DNA of 64,000 bases, taken from an uncultured Bacteroidaceae bacterium (lineage in GTDB: Bacteria > Bacteroidota > Bacteroidia > Bacteroidales > Bacteroidaceae). The notes below the pieces were generated by a model. It was not told where the DNA came from. It ran no database searches and saw only the letters and a list, made by a program, of their open reading frames with translations. This document shows positions 54,452-63,555 of the stretch, piece after piece. The stretch is from positions 38,408 to 102,407 of the forward strand of contig CAKQYA010000005.1 of NCBI GenBank assembly GCA_934293005.1, given 5' to 3'. The first letter of the stretch is position 1, and each line of letters starts with the position of its first letter. A program made the position numbers and the translations under genes.

Positions 54452-54624
54452 TAGTCATTGGCAGAGTCATGATATAGCTCGTTTGCCTTTGGAGGACTTC
54501 ATCAGCATTCACTCTGCAGAATGGCTTGTTGTCTCTTGTTTCTTCTATTTTAATGCAAAATTACGCAATAAATCTTGGTTTTTATAGTGAAATGCGATTT
54601 TTTCTAAAAAAAAACATGAATAGT

Positions 54625-54655
54625 TTTGCCAGTTCAGAAAAATGCGCTACCTTTG
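54625..54655 (+). promoter_or_regulatory. promoter of tRNA-Cys
   Basis: TTTG at 54625-54628, 19-bp spacer, TACCTTTG at 54648-54655; GCACTCGCAA follows, as in the tRNA-Gly promoter at 63798. Confidence 0.8.
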
Positions 54656-54703
54656 CACTCGCAAACAGGAAATAACAACGTTTGTTTCTTTAAGCAGCAC
54701 AAT

Positions 54704-54775
54704 GGTGCGTTGGATGAGAGGCTTAGTCAACGGTCTGCAAAACCGTGTACACCCGTTCGAATCGGGTACGCACCT
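54704..54775 (+). tRNA. tRNA-Cys (anticodon GCA)
   Basis: A 72-nt cloverleaf: acceptor GGTGCGT/ACGCACC, short D arm with GATGAGAGGCTTAGTC, anticodon stem ACGGT/ACCGT with loop CTGCAAA (anticodon GCA), T arm ACCCGTTCGAATCGGGT, discriminator T as expected for Cys. CCA is not encoded. Confidence 0.95.
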
Positions 54776-54785
54776 CTTTAAAAAA

Positions 54786-54826
54786 GAAAGGGATTCAATC
54801 AAACTGATTGAATCCCTTTCCTTTTG
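54786..54826 (+). terminator. terminator of tRNA-Cys
   Basis: AAAGGGATTCAATC pairs perfectly with GATTGAATCCCTTT around a five-base loop and runs into CCTTTT. Confidence 0.85.
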
Positions 54827-54910
54827 ATGCCTTCTGTTGTATTGATAAATGCTGGGTCAGCGGATTTTCCCGGTTAGTGGCAATGGATAATGCTGCATTG
54901 CTCTGTCTGA

Positions 54911-55051
54911 CCCTATAACTCTGCTGCTCCGACTTTCATCAACTTACAGGAACGCATCCCTCAGACTATTGGGCATTATAAAGAGAAGGACGCTGTACTT
55001 GCCAACGACATTCTGCTCTTGAAGGAGATAATTAAGTTGGCTTGGAATTGA
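54911..55051 (+). pseudogene. possible relic of a gene 3' end
   Basis: A 46-codon frame without a start reads PYNSAAPTFINLQERIPQTI then GHYKEKDAVLANDILLLKEI, ending IKLAWN and TGA. The composition is protein-like, while the DNA just upstream is closed by a stop in that frame (TGA 54908-54910). I cannot name a family. It may be a leftover of a deleted gene in the 397-bp gap after tRNA-Cys, or chance. Confidence 0.25.
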
Positions 55052-55086
55052 CGATGCTGCTGGTGTGGACATGTTGTTAGCTATAA

Positions 55087-55126
55087 TATAAAAAGGTGGC
55101 GTATCCTGTGATAGATACGTCACCTT
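55087..55126 (-). terminator. terminator of the bamD-rpoZ-DUF4293 operon
   Basis: On the minus strand AAGGTGACGTATC pairs with GATACGCCACCTT (one G-U) and is followed by TTTATATT, 47 bp beyond the DUF4293 stop. Confidence 0.75.
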
Positions 55127-55172
55127 ATTATATATTGTCAGTTGAGGAAATATTCATTTGTTTCACTCCTTG

Positions 55173-55664
55173 TCATCTAAGTCTGTCCAGTGAGCGAACA
55201 AGCGCTTCGTCTTTCCTTATGCCTTGTATGGCGAGGCAGTTGAGTATGATGCTTAGTGCAGGAAGAACAGCTGCGAATTTCACGTGAAATGTTGGAATGG
55301 CATTTTCTACCGCTATCTGTTCAATGTTGAGGTGATAGTAGTATGCAAACACGGCATAAGTGGCTATATATCCCACAAGCAGTATTGTGCTGAGAATTAC
55401 AAGCCGCAACTGACGCATGCGCTTTCTGAAGAGCAGTATGCTTATGGATGAAACGAAAATCACCAATATGAGCAGTATGCCCATGCACCATGGTCCGCTT
55501 GTGGCGTCAAGTGATAGCCAAGCACCGTTCGCATTGAATGTGAAGTTGCTGAAATTTGCCACGGTGTCATTTGCGATTGTCCATTCCCCCATAGTGGATA
55601 TAAGTGCGACAAACGAAAAAATGACGACGAGTGCCATGTATACAGTCTGTATTCTTTGTATCAT
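55173..55664 (-). CDS. DUF4293 four-helix membrane protein
   Basis: 163 residues with four membrane segments (TVYMALVVIFSFVALIST; CMGILLILVIFVSSISILLF; LVILSTILLVGYIATYAVFAYYY; AAVLPALSIILNCLAIQGI) and the conserved start MIQRIQTVYM and end KDEALVRSLDRLR. DUF4293 is Bacteroidetes-specific and usually follows the omega-subunit gene, as here. No function is known. Confidence 0.9.
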   Translation of the reverse strand: MIQRIQTVYMALVVIFSFVALISTMGEWTIANDTVANFSNFTFNANGAWLSLDATSGPWCMGILLILVIFVSSISILLFRKRMRQLRLVILSTILLVGYIATYAVFAYYYHLNIEQIAVENAIPTFHVKFAAVLPALSIILNCLAIQGIRKDEALVRSLDRLR

Positions 55665-55803
55665 GATACGGTTTTGTCAGAAAATGTTGTGCAGTTTCAG
55701 AGAAGAAGCATTCAGCGGAACGCTTTGTTCTTCCCGAAACTGCAGTATTTCATAAATCTGTTAGAATAAAAATGAATGTTTCAGTAAAAATAATGTGCAA
55801 CCG

Positions 55804-56136
55804 TTATTTCCTTTCAGTTTCTTTTGCCGGGTTGCGGTAGTATATGTCGTCGTTGAGGAATTCCTCTGTTGCGATGAGTGTTGGCTTAGGCAAACGCTCA
55901 TAGTAGCGTGAAATCTGAATTTGTTCCTCATTCTCAAACACCTCCTCAAGCGTGTCGTTGTGTGATCCGAATTCCACCAGTTTCTTGTTGAGTTCTTCTT
56001 TCATTTCCTGTGCAATCTGATTAGAACGCTTGGCAATGATGGCTACACTTTCGTAGAGGTTGTTAGTGTCGCGGCAGAAGTCCATAAGATTTCTTGTCAC
56101 AGTTGTTGTTGGCGCTTTTACTTTTTTGAAATCCAT
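55804..56136 (-). CDS. rpoZ: DNA-directed RNA polymerase omega subunit, Bacteroidetes form
   Basis: 110 residues: TRNLMDFCRDTNNLYESVAIIAKRSNQIAQEMKEELNKKL is the omega fold (conserved AIIAKRSNQI where E. coli has ARKRARQL). The C-terminal ~45 residues (EQIQISRYYERLPKPTLIATEEFLNDDIYYRNP) are typical for the phylum. It stabilises RNA polymerase. It lies between bamD and DUF4293 in one minus-strand operon. Confidence 0.9.
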   Translation of the reverse strand: MDFKKVKAPTTTVTRNLMDFCRDTNNLYESVAIIAKRSNQIAQEMKEELNKKLVEFGSHNDTLEEVFENEEQIQISRYYERLPKPTLIATEEFLNDDIYYRNPAKETERK

Positions 56137-56234
56137 AGTAATTATTTATGTGTATGTTTTTTTGATTTTATCTTGTCAGTGTTGAATGAACAATGTGATA
56201 TTGTCGGCATGTTTGTCAGCAAGGAGTGCCTGAT

Positions 56235-57101
56235 TCACTTTGCGGCTGCAGCAACATCGTCTTTAACAGGCTCGCCATTCTTTTTTAACGATTGTTTGTA
56301 TATCTGGTCTGCCTCTTTCATATATTTGCTATCAGGAAACTCGTTTTTGAAACCGAAGTACTCGTCTATTGCCTGTTGGAATCGTTCATCCTTTTTTTCT
56401 TCAATGCTTCGCGCTGCCAATTGGTATCGGCAACGAAGAATCAGCATGTACAGGTCTTCGCGCAGTTTGGTGTATGGAAATGATTTTAGTGCGTTTTCAG
56501 CGGTGATGATGCTTGCCTCATAGTTGTTGCCACCGAAGTAGCAGTTTCCGTTATATCCGCCAAGGTCGTAATATAGCTTTGCAGCTTCATATTCTTTAAG
56601 CACCAGCCTGTCTTGCAGCTCATATATCATGTCGTTCACCTCTTCTCTCTTTGTCGAGTAGGGATAAAAGTCGAGAAACTCCTGCAAGGTGTTGAGAGCT
56701 GAGTATGTCGGTGACTGATCCAGTCTTGGGTCAGGACTTTGCCTATAGAGGGCCTTGCCGCTGTAGAATCGCGCCAATTCGGTATATTCGCCTTTAGGGT
56801 AGCTTTTCACATACCTGTCGAGGTAGAGTGATGCCGTTTCATAGTCGCGAAGGTTGTAGTAGCACATGCTGAGCATGAACAGCGACTCCTCGCCGTGGTC
56901 ATATCCTTTCATTGCCACAATAAGACCTTCGAGCAGCTGGTAAGCCCTCGTGTATTGTCCGCTGGCATAGCATTCTTTTGCTGCCTCGTATTTGTATTCT
57001 ATGTCTGTTGATTTCAGCACTCTGTTGTATGAGTTGCACGAACTCATCAGCGAACTTATCGCTATTGCTGAAACCGTTCCAATCGACAATAATCTTTTCA
57101 T
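56235..57101 (-). CDS. bamD: outer membrane assembly lipoprotein BamD
   Basis: 288 residues. Lipobox SLMSSC with Cys22, then TPR units: YEAAKECYASGQYTRAYQLLEGLI, ESLFMLSMCYYNLRDYETASLYLDRYVKSYPKGEY and others through EYFGFKNEFPDSKYMKEA. BamD is the essential lipoprotein of the BAM complex, which inserts beta-barrels in the outer membrane. The tail KKNGEPVKDDVAAAAK is unstructured. It heads the operon with rpoZ and DUF4293. Confidence 0.93.
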   Translation of the reverse strand: MKRLLSIGTVSAIAISSLMSSCNSYNRVLKSTDIEYKYEAAKECYASGQYTRAYQLLEGLIVAMKGYDHGEESLFMLSMCYYNLRDYETASLYLDRYVKSYPKGEYTELARFYSGKALYRQSPDPRLDQSPTYSALNTLQEFLDFYPYSTKREEVNDMIYELQDRLVLKEYEAAKLYYDLGGYNGNCYFGGNNYEASIITAENALKSFPYTKLREDLYMLILRCRYQLAARSIEEKKDERFQQAIDEYFGFKNEFPDSKYMKEADQIYKQSLKKNGEPVKDDVAAAAK

Positions 57102-57121
57102 TCCTAAATACTATTATAGTG

Positions 57122-57129
57122 CAAAGTTA
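57122..57129 (-). promoter_or_regulatory. -7 box of the bamD operon
   Basis: The minus strand reads TAACTTTG followed by GCAC, about 25 bp before the bamD start. Confidence 0.55.
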
Positions 57130-57215
57130 CGTTTTTTTTGCCTAAGTATAGCCATGTGATATTGATTATTTCACTTTTATTGGCTAAAATGCTGTCCGAT
57201 TATCAAATAAAGTAG

Positions 57216-57223
57216 TAATTTTG
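57216..57223 (+). promoter_or_regulatory. -7 box of uvrB
   Basis: TAATTTTG followed by GCA, about 30 bp before the uvrB start; divergent from the bamD box. The -33 box is weak. Confidence 0.5.
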
Positions 57224-57252
57224 CATTTCGATAAGATAAACAGGCAAGTGTA

Positions 57253-59286
57253 ATGGATTTCAAACTAAAATCACAGTTTAAGCCAACCGGCGACCAACCA
57301 CAAGCGATTGAACAGCTTACCCAGGGTGTCAGGGATGGCCTCCCTGCCCAAGTACTCATGGGTGTCACTGGCTCAGGCAAGACGTTTACCATGGCAAATG
57401 TCATACAGAATATTGGCAGGCCAGCGCTGATTTTCAGCCATAACAAGACTCTTGCCCATCAGCTTTACGCAGAGATGAAGGCTTTTTTCCCTGACAATGC
57501 GGTGGAGTATTATGTGAGCTACTACGATTATTATCAACCAGAGGCATATATACCATCAACCAACACGTATATAGAAAAGGATCTTGCCATCAATGACGAG
57601 CTTGACCGCAGCAGGCTTGCTGCGATATCTTCGCTGCTGTCAGGACGCAAGGATGTCATAATAGTATCTTCTGTGTCGTGCATTTATGGAATGGGAGCAC
57701 CTACGAGTTATGCCGAGAGCATACTTCACATATCTGTAGATGAGGAATTGCCGCAAGAGTCTTTGAGGCGCAAACTGGTTGACATGCTCTATGTCAACAA
57801 TGATTTGGCGGAACCAGGCGAACTGGAGCGCGGGCAATTTCGTGTCAAGGGCGAAACTGTCGACATATACCTTGCTTATGAGGAGAAAATTCTGCGCATC
57901 TCGTATTTTGATGATACAATAGATGAGATACAGGAATTGGACATCCAGACATTGTATCCTATAGCTTCTTTTGATGAGTATCAGATTTACCCAGCCAATC
58001 TCTTCATGACCAGCAAGGAACAGCAAAAGTGCGCTATACGTATGATTGAGCATGACTTGCAAGAGCGTATAGACTACTATATGGAACGTGGAGAAGAAGA
58101 CAGGGCGAAGCAGATTGAGATGAGGGTCAATAATGATCTTGAATGGATTCGCGAGACGGGGCATTGTTCTGGCATAGAGAACTACTCTCGCTATTTTGAT
58201 GGCAGAGAAGCGGGACAGCGCCCTTATTGCCTTCTTGATTTTTTTCCTGAAGATTACTTGCTTATCATAGATGAGAGCCATCAATCTATACCGCAGGTTA
58301 AGGCCATGTGGGGCGGTGACCGCCGTCGCAAGGAGAATCTGGTTGAGTATGCATTCCGTTTGCCTGCTGCGCTTGACAATCGCCCTCTGACTCTGAATGA
58401 GTTTGAACAACTCACGCCGCAGACAATCTATGTGTCGGCGACACCTGCCGAGTATGAGCTTGAGAAAGCAGACGGTGTGATTGTGGAGCAGCTGATACGC
58501 CCAACGGGCTTGCTTGATCCACCGATTGAAGTGAGGCCGAAACGCAACTTCATGGACGACCTCCTTGAGGAAATACATCGTCGCATCGAGGCTGATGAGC
58601 GCACTCTTGTCATCACGTCTACAAAAAGGCAGGCTGAGGAGGTGTCACGGTTCTTCAATGAAGTCAATGTGAACGCTAATTATATACATTCCGATGTCGA
58701 CACATTTGACCGTGTTGAGATTCTCAGCAAGTTTCGTGCAGGCGTATACGATGTGCTCATAGGCATCAACCTTTTGCGTGAGGGGCTCGACATACCAGAG
58801 GTGTCGCTTGTTGCCATACTTGATGCTGATTTTCAGGGTTTCTTGCGTGACCATCGCTCACTCGTGCAGATTATAGGAAGGGCAGCGCGAAATGTCAACG
58901 GTCTCGCCATCATGTATGCTGATACCATAACAGACATGATGCAGCTCACGATTGATGAGACTATGAGAAGACGCAAGAAGCAGCAGCTCTACAATGAAGA
59001 GCATGGCATCACGCCTACGCAGATACGCAAGGCTCAGGTTGCCATTAAGGAACATAAGCCTATAGATTATTTGGGTGATGCGTTTATTGAAGAAAATGCA
59101 AGCATGGCTGCTGAGTCGATGCCTGACAGCATATACAATGCCATGACTGCCGATGAATTGGAAAAAGCCATCCTGCGCAACAGAAAACTTATGAAAGAGG
59201 CTGCAAAGAAGATGGAGTTTATGCAGGCTGAGGAATACAAGCAGGAGGTTATTCGCATGGAAGAACTGCTTAAGGGGAAAAGATGA
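57253..59286 (+). CDS. uvrB: excinuclease ABC subunit B
   Basis: 677 residues, family length. DNA damage-verifying helicase of nucleotide excision repair. Walker A GVTGSGKTFTMANV (~36-49), beta-hairpin region YYDYYQPEAYIPSTNTYIEKD, DESHQSIPQ, helicase motifs V-VI (GINLLREGLDIPEVSLVAILDAD; QIIGRAARN) and a C-terminal UVR motif (LMKEAAKKMEFMQAEEYKQE) for UvrA/UvrC contact. It stands as a single gene; a GATACTT element follows. Confidence 0.98.
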   Translation: MDFKLKSQFKPTGDQPQAIEQLTQGVRDGLPAQVLMGVTGSGKTFTMANVIQNIGRPALIFSHNKTLAHQLYAEMKAFFPDNAVEYYVSYYDYYQPEAYIPSTNTYIEKDLAINDELDRSRLAAISSLLSGRKDVIIVSSVSCIYGMGAPTSYAESILHISVDEELPQESLRRKLVDMLYVNNDLAEPGELERGQFRVKGETVDIYLAYEEKILRISYFDDTIDEIQELDIQTLYPIASFDEYQIYPANLFMTSKEQQKCAIRMIEHDLQERIDYYMERGEEDRAKQIEMRVNNDLEWIRETGHCSGIENYSRYFDGREAGQRPYCLLDFFPEDYLLIIDESHQSIPQVKAMWGGDRRRKENLVEYAFRLPAALDNRPLTLNEFEQLTPQTIYVSATPAEYELEKADGVIVEQLIRPTGLLDPPIEVRPKRNFMDDLLEEIHRRIEADERTLVITSTKRQAEEVSRFFNEVNVNANYIHSDVDTFDRVEILSKFRAGVYDVLIGINLLREGLDIPEVSLVAILDADFQGFLRDHRSLVQIIGRAARNVNGLAIMYADTITDMMQLTIDETMRRRKKQQLYNEEHGITPTQIRKAQVAIKEHKPIDYLGDAFIEENASMAAESMPDSIYNAMTADELEKAILRNRKLMKEAAKKMEFMQAEEYKQEVIRMEELLKGKR

Positions 59287-59408
59287 TCTTAAATCTGATT
59301 CGGCATCAGGCTGATGCCTATTGTGGGGTTGTGCATTAGTCGTTCTGTCCAACTCTTGCCAAAGTCGTTCTTCGGCATGTTGTTTTGCGCGTGCTATGCA
59401 TGCGCATG

Positions 59409-59511
59409 AAACACCCGTAAAAAGTATCTTAGGATACTTGGTCAAGTATATTAGGATACTTTGCAAAGTATCTTAGGATACTTCGCCAAGTATCCTTACC
59501 CTCTTTTTTGA
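59409..59511 (-). repeat. GATACTT element, copy 3 (three units, inverted)
   Basis: Read on the minus strand it has the same left flank (GTCAAAAAAGAGGGTAAG), three 22-bp units (GATACTTGGCGAAGTATCC first), terminal GATACTTTTTAC and right flank GGGTGTTTC as the copies at 7693 and 29647. It lies in the 667-bp gap between the convergent uvrB and panD genes. Confidence 0.85.
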
Positions 59512-59598
59512 CGGATAATTTTGTTTCCATGCCCTTTGTTGTTATACGCACATGGGATGGAAAAGACTTTGGCCCAAACGGTGACAAGAATTGAAAAG

Positions 59599-59672
59599 AA
59601 TCCCCCAATTTACTAATGACCTCCATTAGAAAAATGACAAGAAGCTTTTTCTGATGTCCGATTGGGAACAAA
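59599..59672. repeat. short decayed fold-back-type copy
   Basis: Left TCCCCCAATTTACTAATGAC and right TCTGATGTCCGATTGGGA resemble the ends of the fold-back element around only about 35 bp of internal sequence. Weak but in the same gap as a GATACTT element. Confidence 0.4.
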
Positions 59673-59863
59673 TGATTGTTTGTTGCCTTTGTTGTCAGGG
59701 ACTGGTTGGACATAATGGAAAACAACCCGCAAAGGAAGGGAAGAGCATCTTAGTTTTGACGCTTCTGCTTACCTTTATGGGCTGTTTGTTGTTATTGCTA
59801 ATGTGATTTTGTTAAGTAGGTGCTCAAAATTATTTTATTATATCAAAGTAAGCTGCTCTCATA

Positions 59864-59895
59864 TTTGTCGCACTCTCTCTCTTGAGTGCGTCAAA
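59864..59895. other. hairpin near the end of the panC-panD transcript
   Basis: TTTGTCGCACTC pairs with GAGTGCGTCAAA (one T-T mismatch) around a seven-base loop, about 60 bp beyond the panD stop. No U run follows on the minus strand. The remaining stretch 59673-59863 shows nothing. Confidence 0.45.
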
Positions 59896-59953
59896 TATAA
59901 AAATAATTATGAACACATACTTAAGTTAGCCAAGAATGAAACTTTGACTTCTC

Positions 59954-60307
59954 TTATTTCAGTATCTTATTGGTGACCTTGTCGGGGAATGCCACTTGTG
60001 GCTTAAACGACTTGGCCTCTTCGTAGTCCATCAAGGCATAAGACATGATGATCACGATGTCATCAACCAGCACTTTGCGAGCTGCTGCCCCATTGAGGCA
60101 GATGCATCCGCTGCCGCGCTCGCCCTTGATGACATATGTGTCAAAGCGTTCGCCGTTATTGTTGTCTACAATATGCACACGTTCGCCTGCGATGAGGCCA
60201 ACGGCATCCATCAGGTCTTCGTCAATAGTGATGCTGCCCATGTAATTGAGGTTGGCTTCCGTCACCCTCACGCAGTGCAGCTTCGATTTTAGTACTTCTA
60301 TCTGCAT
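59954..60307 (-). CDS. panD: aspartate 1-decarboxylase precursor
   Basis: 117 residues. Makes beta-alanine for pantothenate. The proenzyme cleavage site Gly24-Ser25 is present in YMGSITID, giving the pyruvoyl group from Ser25; conserved NGERFDTYVIKGERGSGCICLNGAAARKV follows. It is 74 bp after panC on the same strand, so the two pantothenate genes form an operon. Confidence 0.97.
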   Translation of the reverse strand: MQIEVLKSKLHCVRVTEANLNYMGSITIDEDLMDAVGLIAGERVHIVDNNNGERFDTYVIKGERGSGCICLNGAAARKVLVDDIVIIMSYALMDYEEAKSFKPQVAFPDKVTNKILK

Positions 60308-60381
60308 GTCTGTTGTTTGTGGTGGATGAAAAGTGGTGAGGCATGTGGTTGCCTTTGCTTTTCCGCTACTCCTCCGTTCGT

Positions 60382-61251
60382 TTATTTATAGTTGATGTTG
60401 TCAATCAATCTGATGGGCGTCGCACCGCAGAATACAGTGATGCATCCTTGTATGTGATCGGCTTTGTCCCATGAGTCCACAGTTTCCAGTGTGTTGGCAT
60501 TGACTATGTCGTAATATTGAACCTCAAGCCCATCCACAGCATTGATGGCGTCAATTGTCATTTGTTTTGTCTCTTTCACGGTGTGGCTCTTGCTGAAGTC
60601 TACACTTGCTTTGATGGCTTTGTATATTCTTGGTGCGATAGAACGTTCTGAAGGTGTGAGCAGGGTGTTGCGGCTTGACAAAGCCAACCCGTCATTTTCT
60701 CTCACTATGGGGCAAGGGCAGATGGTGAGGCGTTCTGCCCACTCTGCTTTTTGCTGCTTGTAGTCGTTTACCATAGCGCATATCACGGCTATCTGCTGAA
60801 AATCTTTTTCTCCGAAATATGCTCTGTCGGGCTCTACGAACATGAACAGTTTGCTCACAATCTGGCACACACCGTTAAAATGTCCTGGACGGAAGGCACC
60901 TTCCATCACTGTGTCAGTTGGAGGGTATGAGAATGAGCGGGTGTCGGGTTCTGGATAGACCTCTTCCACGCTTGGCGCAAACACATAAGTGGCGCCTATG
61001 CTCTCTAATAATTTGCAATCTGCATCGAGGGTGCGTGGGTATACCTCAAGGTCTTTCTTGTCATTGAATTGTGTGGGATTGACAAATACGCTCACCACTG
61101 TGGCGTCGTTCTCAGCTACACTCCTTTTCACCAAAGATGCGTGGCCCTGATGGAGGGCACCCATTGTCGGAACCAGTCCGATACGCTTGTTATCTTTTCT
61201 TAGGGCAGAAACTTTAGCCTTAAGTTCCTTTACTGAATTGATAATTTCCAT
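60382..61251 (-). CDS. panC: pantothenate synthetase (pantoate-beta-alanine ligase)
   Basis: 289 residues from the ATG at 61251 (MEIINSVKELKAKV); the frame is open another 40 codons upstream without homology. Joins pantoate and beta-alanine with ATP. HIGH-like LVPTMGALHQGHASLVKRS, VNPTQFNDKKDLEVYPR, GHFNGVCQIVSKLF and KMSKS-like ALSSRNTLL are present. It lies just ahead of panD. Confidence 0.97.
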   Translation of the reverse strand: MEIINSVKELKAKVSALRKDNKRIGLVPTMGALHQGHASLVKRSVAENDATVVSVFVNPTQFNDKKDLEVYPRTLDADCKLLESIGATYVFAPSVEEVYPEPDTRSFSYPPTDTVMEGAFRPGHFNGVCQIVSKLFMFVEPDRAYFGEKDFQQIAVICAMVNDYKQQKAEWAERLTICPCPIVRENDGLALSSRNTLLTPSERSIAPRIYKAIKASVDFSKSHTVKETKQMTIDAINAVDGLEVQYYDIVNANTLETVDSWDKADHIQGCITVFCGATPIRLIDNINYK

Positions 61252-61297
61252 TGTTTTCTGTTTGGGGTCTATGACCCGTGTTTTTTGAATGCGGATG

Positions 61298-61305
61298 CAA
61301 AGGTA
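61298..61305 (-). promoter_or_regulatory. -7 box of the panC-panD operon
   Basis: The minus strand reads TACCTTTG followed by GCAT, about 47 bp before panC. Confidence 0.5.
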
Positions 61306-61408
61306 CGAAAATAATCTTACATGAGTGTATATAGTGATGAAAAAACAGGAAGTTGAGGTCTCAAAGGACATGGATGCGGCCGTTTTGGCACATTATGTAG
61401 ACATTTTC

Positions 61409-61439
61409 TTTGTCATATCCAATAAAAACCGTAATTTTG
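61409..61439 (+). promoter_or_regulatory. promoter of pyk
   Basis: TTTG at 61409-61412, 19-bp spacer, TAATTTTG at 61432-61439: full consensus, about 110 nt before pyk. The 305-bp gap is shared with the divergent panC promoter. Confidence 0.8.
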
Positions 61440-61556
61440 CAAGATAATTGAAACACGGCAGCCGGTATCTGTTGTTTTTAGGATGACGCTTCTCTTTTTG
61501 GGGGCAAGGATGCATTCAGATCTGGCAAATATTTTTTTAATTCAGAGATAAGTACA

Positions 61557-62984
61557 ATGAAACAGACAAAGATTGTTGCGTCCATTAGTGACCGTAGATG
61601 CAGTGAGGATTTCATCCGCCAGTTGTTTGAAGCAGGTATGGATGTGGTGCGTATGAATACAGCGCACGCCACACCTGAAGGCATTCGCGAAATTATCAAT
61701 AATGTACGGAGCGTGTCGCCTCACATAGGTTTGCTCATCGATACAAAAGGACCAGAGGTCCGCACTACGGGGTGTGAAGCTCCCATTAGCTATAAAGCTG
61801 GAGAGATTGTGAGTATTTACGGTCGTCCTGAAGCGGATTCTGAGCATGATGTCATTAGTTTGTCGTATGCTGACATTGCTGCTGATGTCAAGGTCGGCGA
61901 TGACATCCTTTTTGATGACGGGGCGCTTTGCATGCGCGTCACAGCTATAAATGGAGACGAGATTGTTGCGGAAGTACAAAATGACGGGGTTCTTGGCGCT
62001 CACAAGAGCGTGAATGTTCCTGGGGCTCATATCGATTTGCCTGCGTTGACAGAGAAAGATAAACGCAACATACGTCTGGCTGCAGAGGAACGAATAGATT
62101 TCATTGCTCATTCTTTTGTGCGCAGTGCCGCAGATGTGAAGGCTGTCCAGGATATCCTTGATGAGTGCGGAAGTCCGATTAAAATCATTTCAAAGATTGA
62201 GAACCAGGAGGGTGTGGATAATATTGATGAAATTATCGAAGCTTCATATGGTATCATGATAGCACGTGGTGACTTGGGCATTGAGGTGCCTATAGAACGC
62301 ATACCGGGCATTCAGCGCATAATCATACGCAAATGCGTGCAGGCGAAGAAGCCTGTCATAGTTGCTACACAGATGCTCCATTCAATGATAGGCAACCCGC
62401 GTCCTACGCGCGCAGAAGTCACCGACATAGCCAATGCCATATATTACCGTACTGATGCTCTCATGCTCAGTGGCGAGACTGCCAGCGGAAAGTATCCTGT
62501 GGAAGCGGTGCGAACAATGGCGCAGGTGGCTGAGCAGGCTGAGAAGGACAAGTTGCGTGAGAATGACATTGCGCTTCAACTTGAAAGGGGGTGCTCTGTT
62601 AGGGATTTCCTTGCTCATAGTGCTATTCAGGCCACTGGCATCATGGATGTGAAGGGTATCATTACTGACTGCTCGACGGGCATGACTGCGCGTCATCTTG
62701 CTGCTTTCCGTGGTCCCAACCCGGTGCTTGCCATTTGCTATACAGAGCAATTGCAGCGTTGGCTGAGCTTGAGCTATGGCATAATCCCTATCTATCAGAA
62801 AGGGCATATGGCATCGCCTGAAATATACCCTACGGCTGTGCGCATGCTGTGCCAGAAGGGCTACTTGCATCCAGAGGATAAAATCGCTTATCTTAGCGGT
62901 TCGCTTGGCGAGGGCGGCGGCACTACATTCCTTGAGATTAATAAGGCGCAAGATGTCCTTGACAAGCTTGGAAACCAAGAATAG
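61557..62984 (+). CDS. pyk: pyruvate kinase
   Basis: 475 residues. Turns phosphoenolpyruvate and ADP into pyruvate and ATP, the last step of glycolysis. VRMNTAHATPEG replaces the usual VRMNFSHG, DTKGPEVRT is normal, then the active-site Lys region IKIISKIENQEG, MIARGDLGIEVP, and VIVATQMLHSM (commonly MLESM). A C-terminal allosteric domain is present (MTARHLAAFRGPNPVLAIC). The changes near the start are conserved in type and do not remove known catalytic residues. Confidence 0.97.
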   Translation: MKQTKIVASISDRRCSEDFIRQLFEAGMDVVRMNTAHATPEGIREIINNVRSVSPHIGLLIDTKGPEVRTTGCEAPISYKAGEIVSIYGRPEADSEHDVISLSYADIAADVKVGDDILFDDGALCMRVTAINGDEIVAEVQNDGVLGAHKSVNVPGAHIDLPALTEKDKRNIRLAAEERIDFIAHSFVRSAADVKAVQDILDECGSPIKIISKIENQEGVDNIDEIIEASYGIMIARGDLGIEVPIERIPGIQRIIIRKCVQAKKPVIVATQMLHSMIGNPRPTRAEVTDIANAIYYRTDALMLSGETASGKYPVEAVRTMAQVAEQAEKDKLRENDIALQLERGCSVRDFLAHSAIQATGIMDVKGIITDCSTGMTARHLAAFRGPNPVLAICYTEQLQRWLSLSYGIIPIYQKGHMASPEIYPTAVRMLCQKGYLHPEDKIAYLSGSLGEGGGTTFLEINKAQDVLDKLGNQE

Positions 62985-63023
62985 CGCATTGTATTGGAAA
63001 ACGTGCTTTTTTAGCATATATGA

Positions 63024-63069
63024 GCGCATGCGCCTAAGGCAAGTTACTTGGGCGTGTGCGTTTTTTTTG
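63024..63069 (+). terminator. terminator of pyk
   Basis: GCGCATGCGCC pairs imperfectly with GGGCGTGTGCG around a 15-base loop and is followed by eight T. Confidence 0.8.
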
Positions 63070-63098
63070 TTTTGTTTCTTTTTTTTTGTCCTAATATA

Positions 63099-63130
63099 TT
63101 TGCACATTATGGATTAATGTTGTAATTTTG
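63099..63130 (+). promoter_or_regulatory. promoter of ssrA
   Basis: TTTG at 63099-63102, 20-bp spacer and TAATTTTG at 63123-63130; the mature RNA begins 17 bp later. Confidence 0.8.
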
Positions 63131-63146
63131 CACTGTAATATCACAT

Positions 63147-63542
63147 GGGGATGACTGGATTTGACAGCAAGACGATGTGGTACGTAAGCATGCAGAGAGT
63201 TGTTGCCCCTCTCTATAATCTCAGACATCAACAATTTAATTGGCGAAAATTCTTACGCTCTCGCTGCCTAATCGAAGCATAGTAGATTGGCTTTATTCCA
63301 TCACAGGTTGATGGAACGAGACATCGCCCGGGAAGTTGAACGTCCTGAAACGTCCCGATAAGCGGTGCTGTAAAATCAGGAATAGTTTATGGCTGCCTCG
63401 AGCCATAGATGAAACTTTTGAGGATAAGGGTGCAGTTGGTGGTCCTGGTCTTGCTGCATCACGAAAAAAGAAGGCAGGAATAAGCATGTAGAAAGCGTAT
63501 GGCTTCCTTGTTTGGACGAGGGTTCAATCCCCTCCATCTCCA
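63147..63542 (+). ncRNA. ssrA: transfer-messenger RNA (tmRNA)
   Basis: About 396 nt. The tRNA-like ends pair GGGGATG with CATCTCC, discriminator A; the 5' part GACTGGATTTGACAGC and the 3' T arm GAGGGTTCAATCCCCTC are hallmark tmRNA sequences. The tag frame at 63242-63271 reads GENSYALAA then TAA. The tag marks proteins from stalled ribosomes for proteolysis. CCA is not encoded. A terminator follows at 63556. Confidence 0.97.
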
Positions 63543-63555
63543 CTTGATCGAATTT

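Noticed and set aside
57640..58578. 312-codon minus-strand frame inside uvrB
   Set aside because: Shadow frame; uvrB motifs are intact on the other strand.
59409..59511. GATACTT copy 3 as a plain terminator of uvrB
   Set aside because: Hairpins and a T run exist, but the shared flanks with two distant copies show it is a dispersed element; terminator activity may be secondary.
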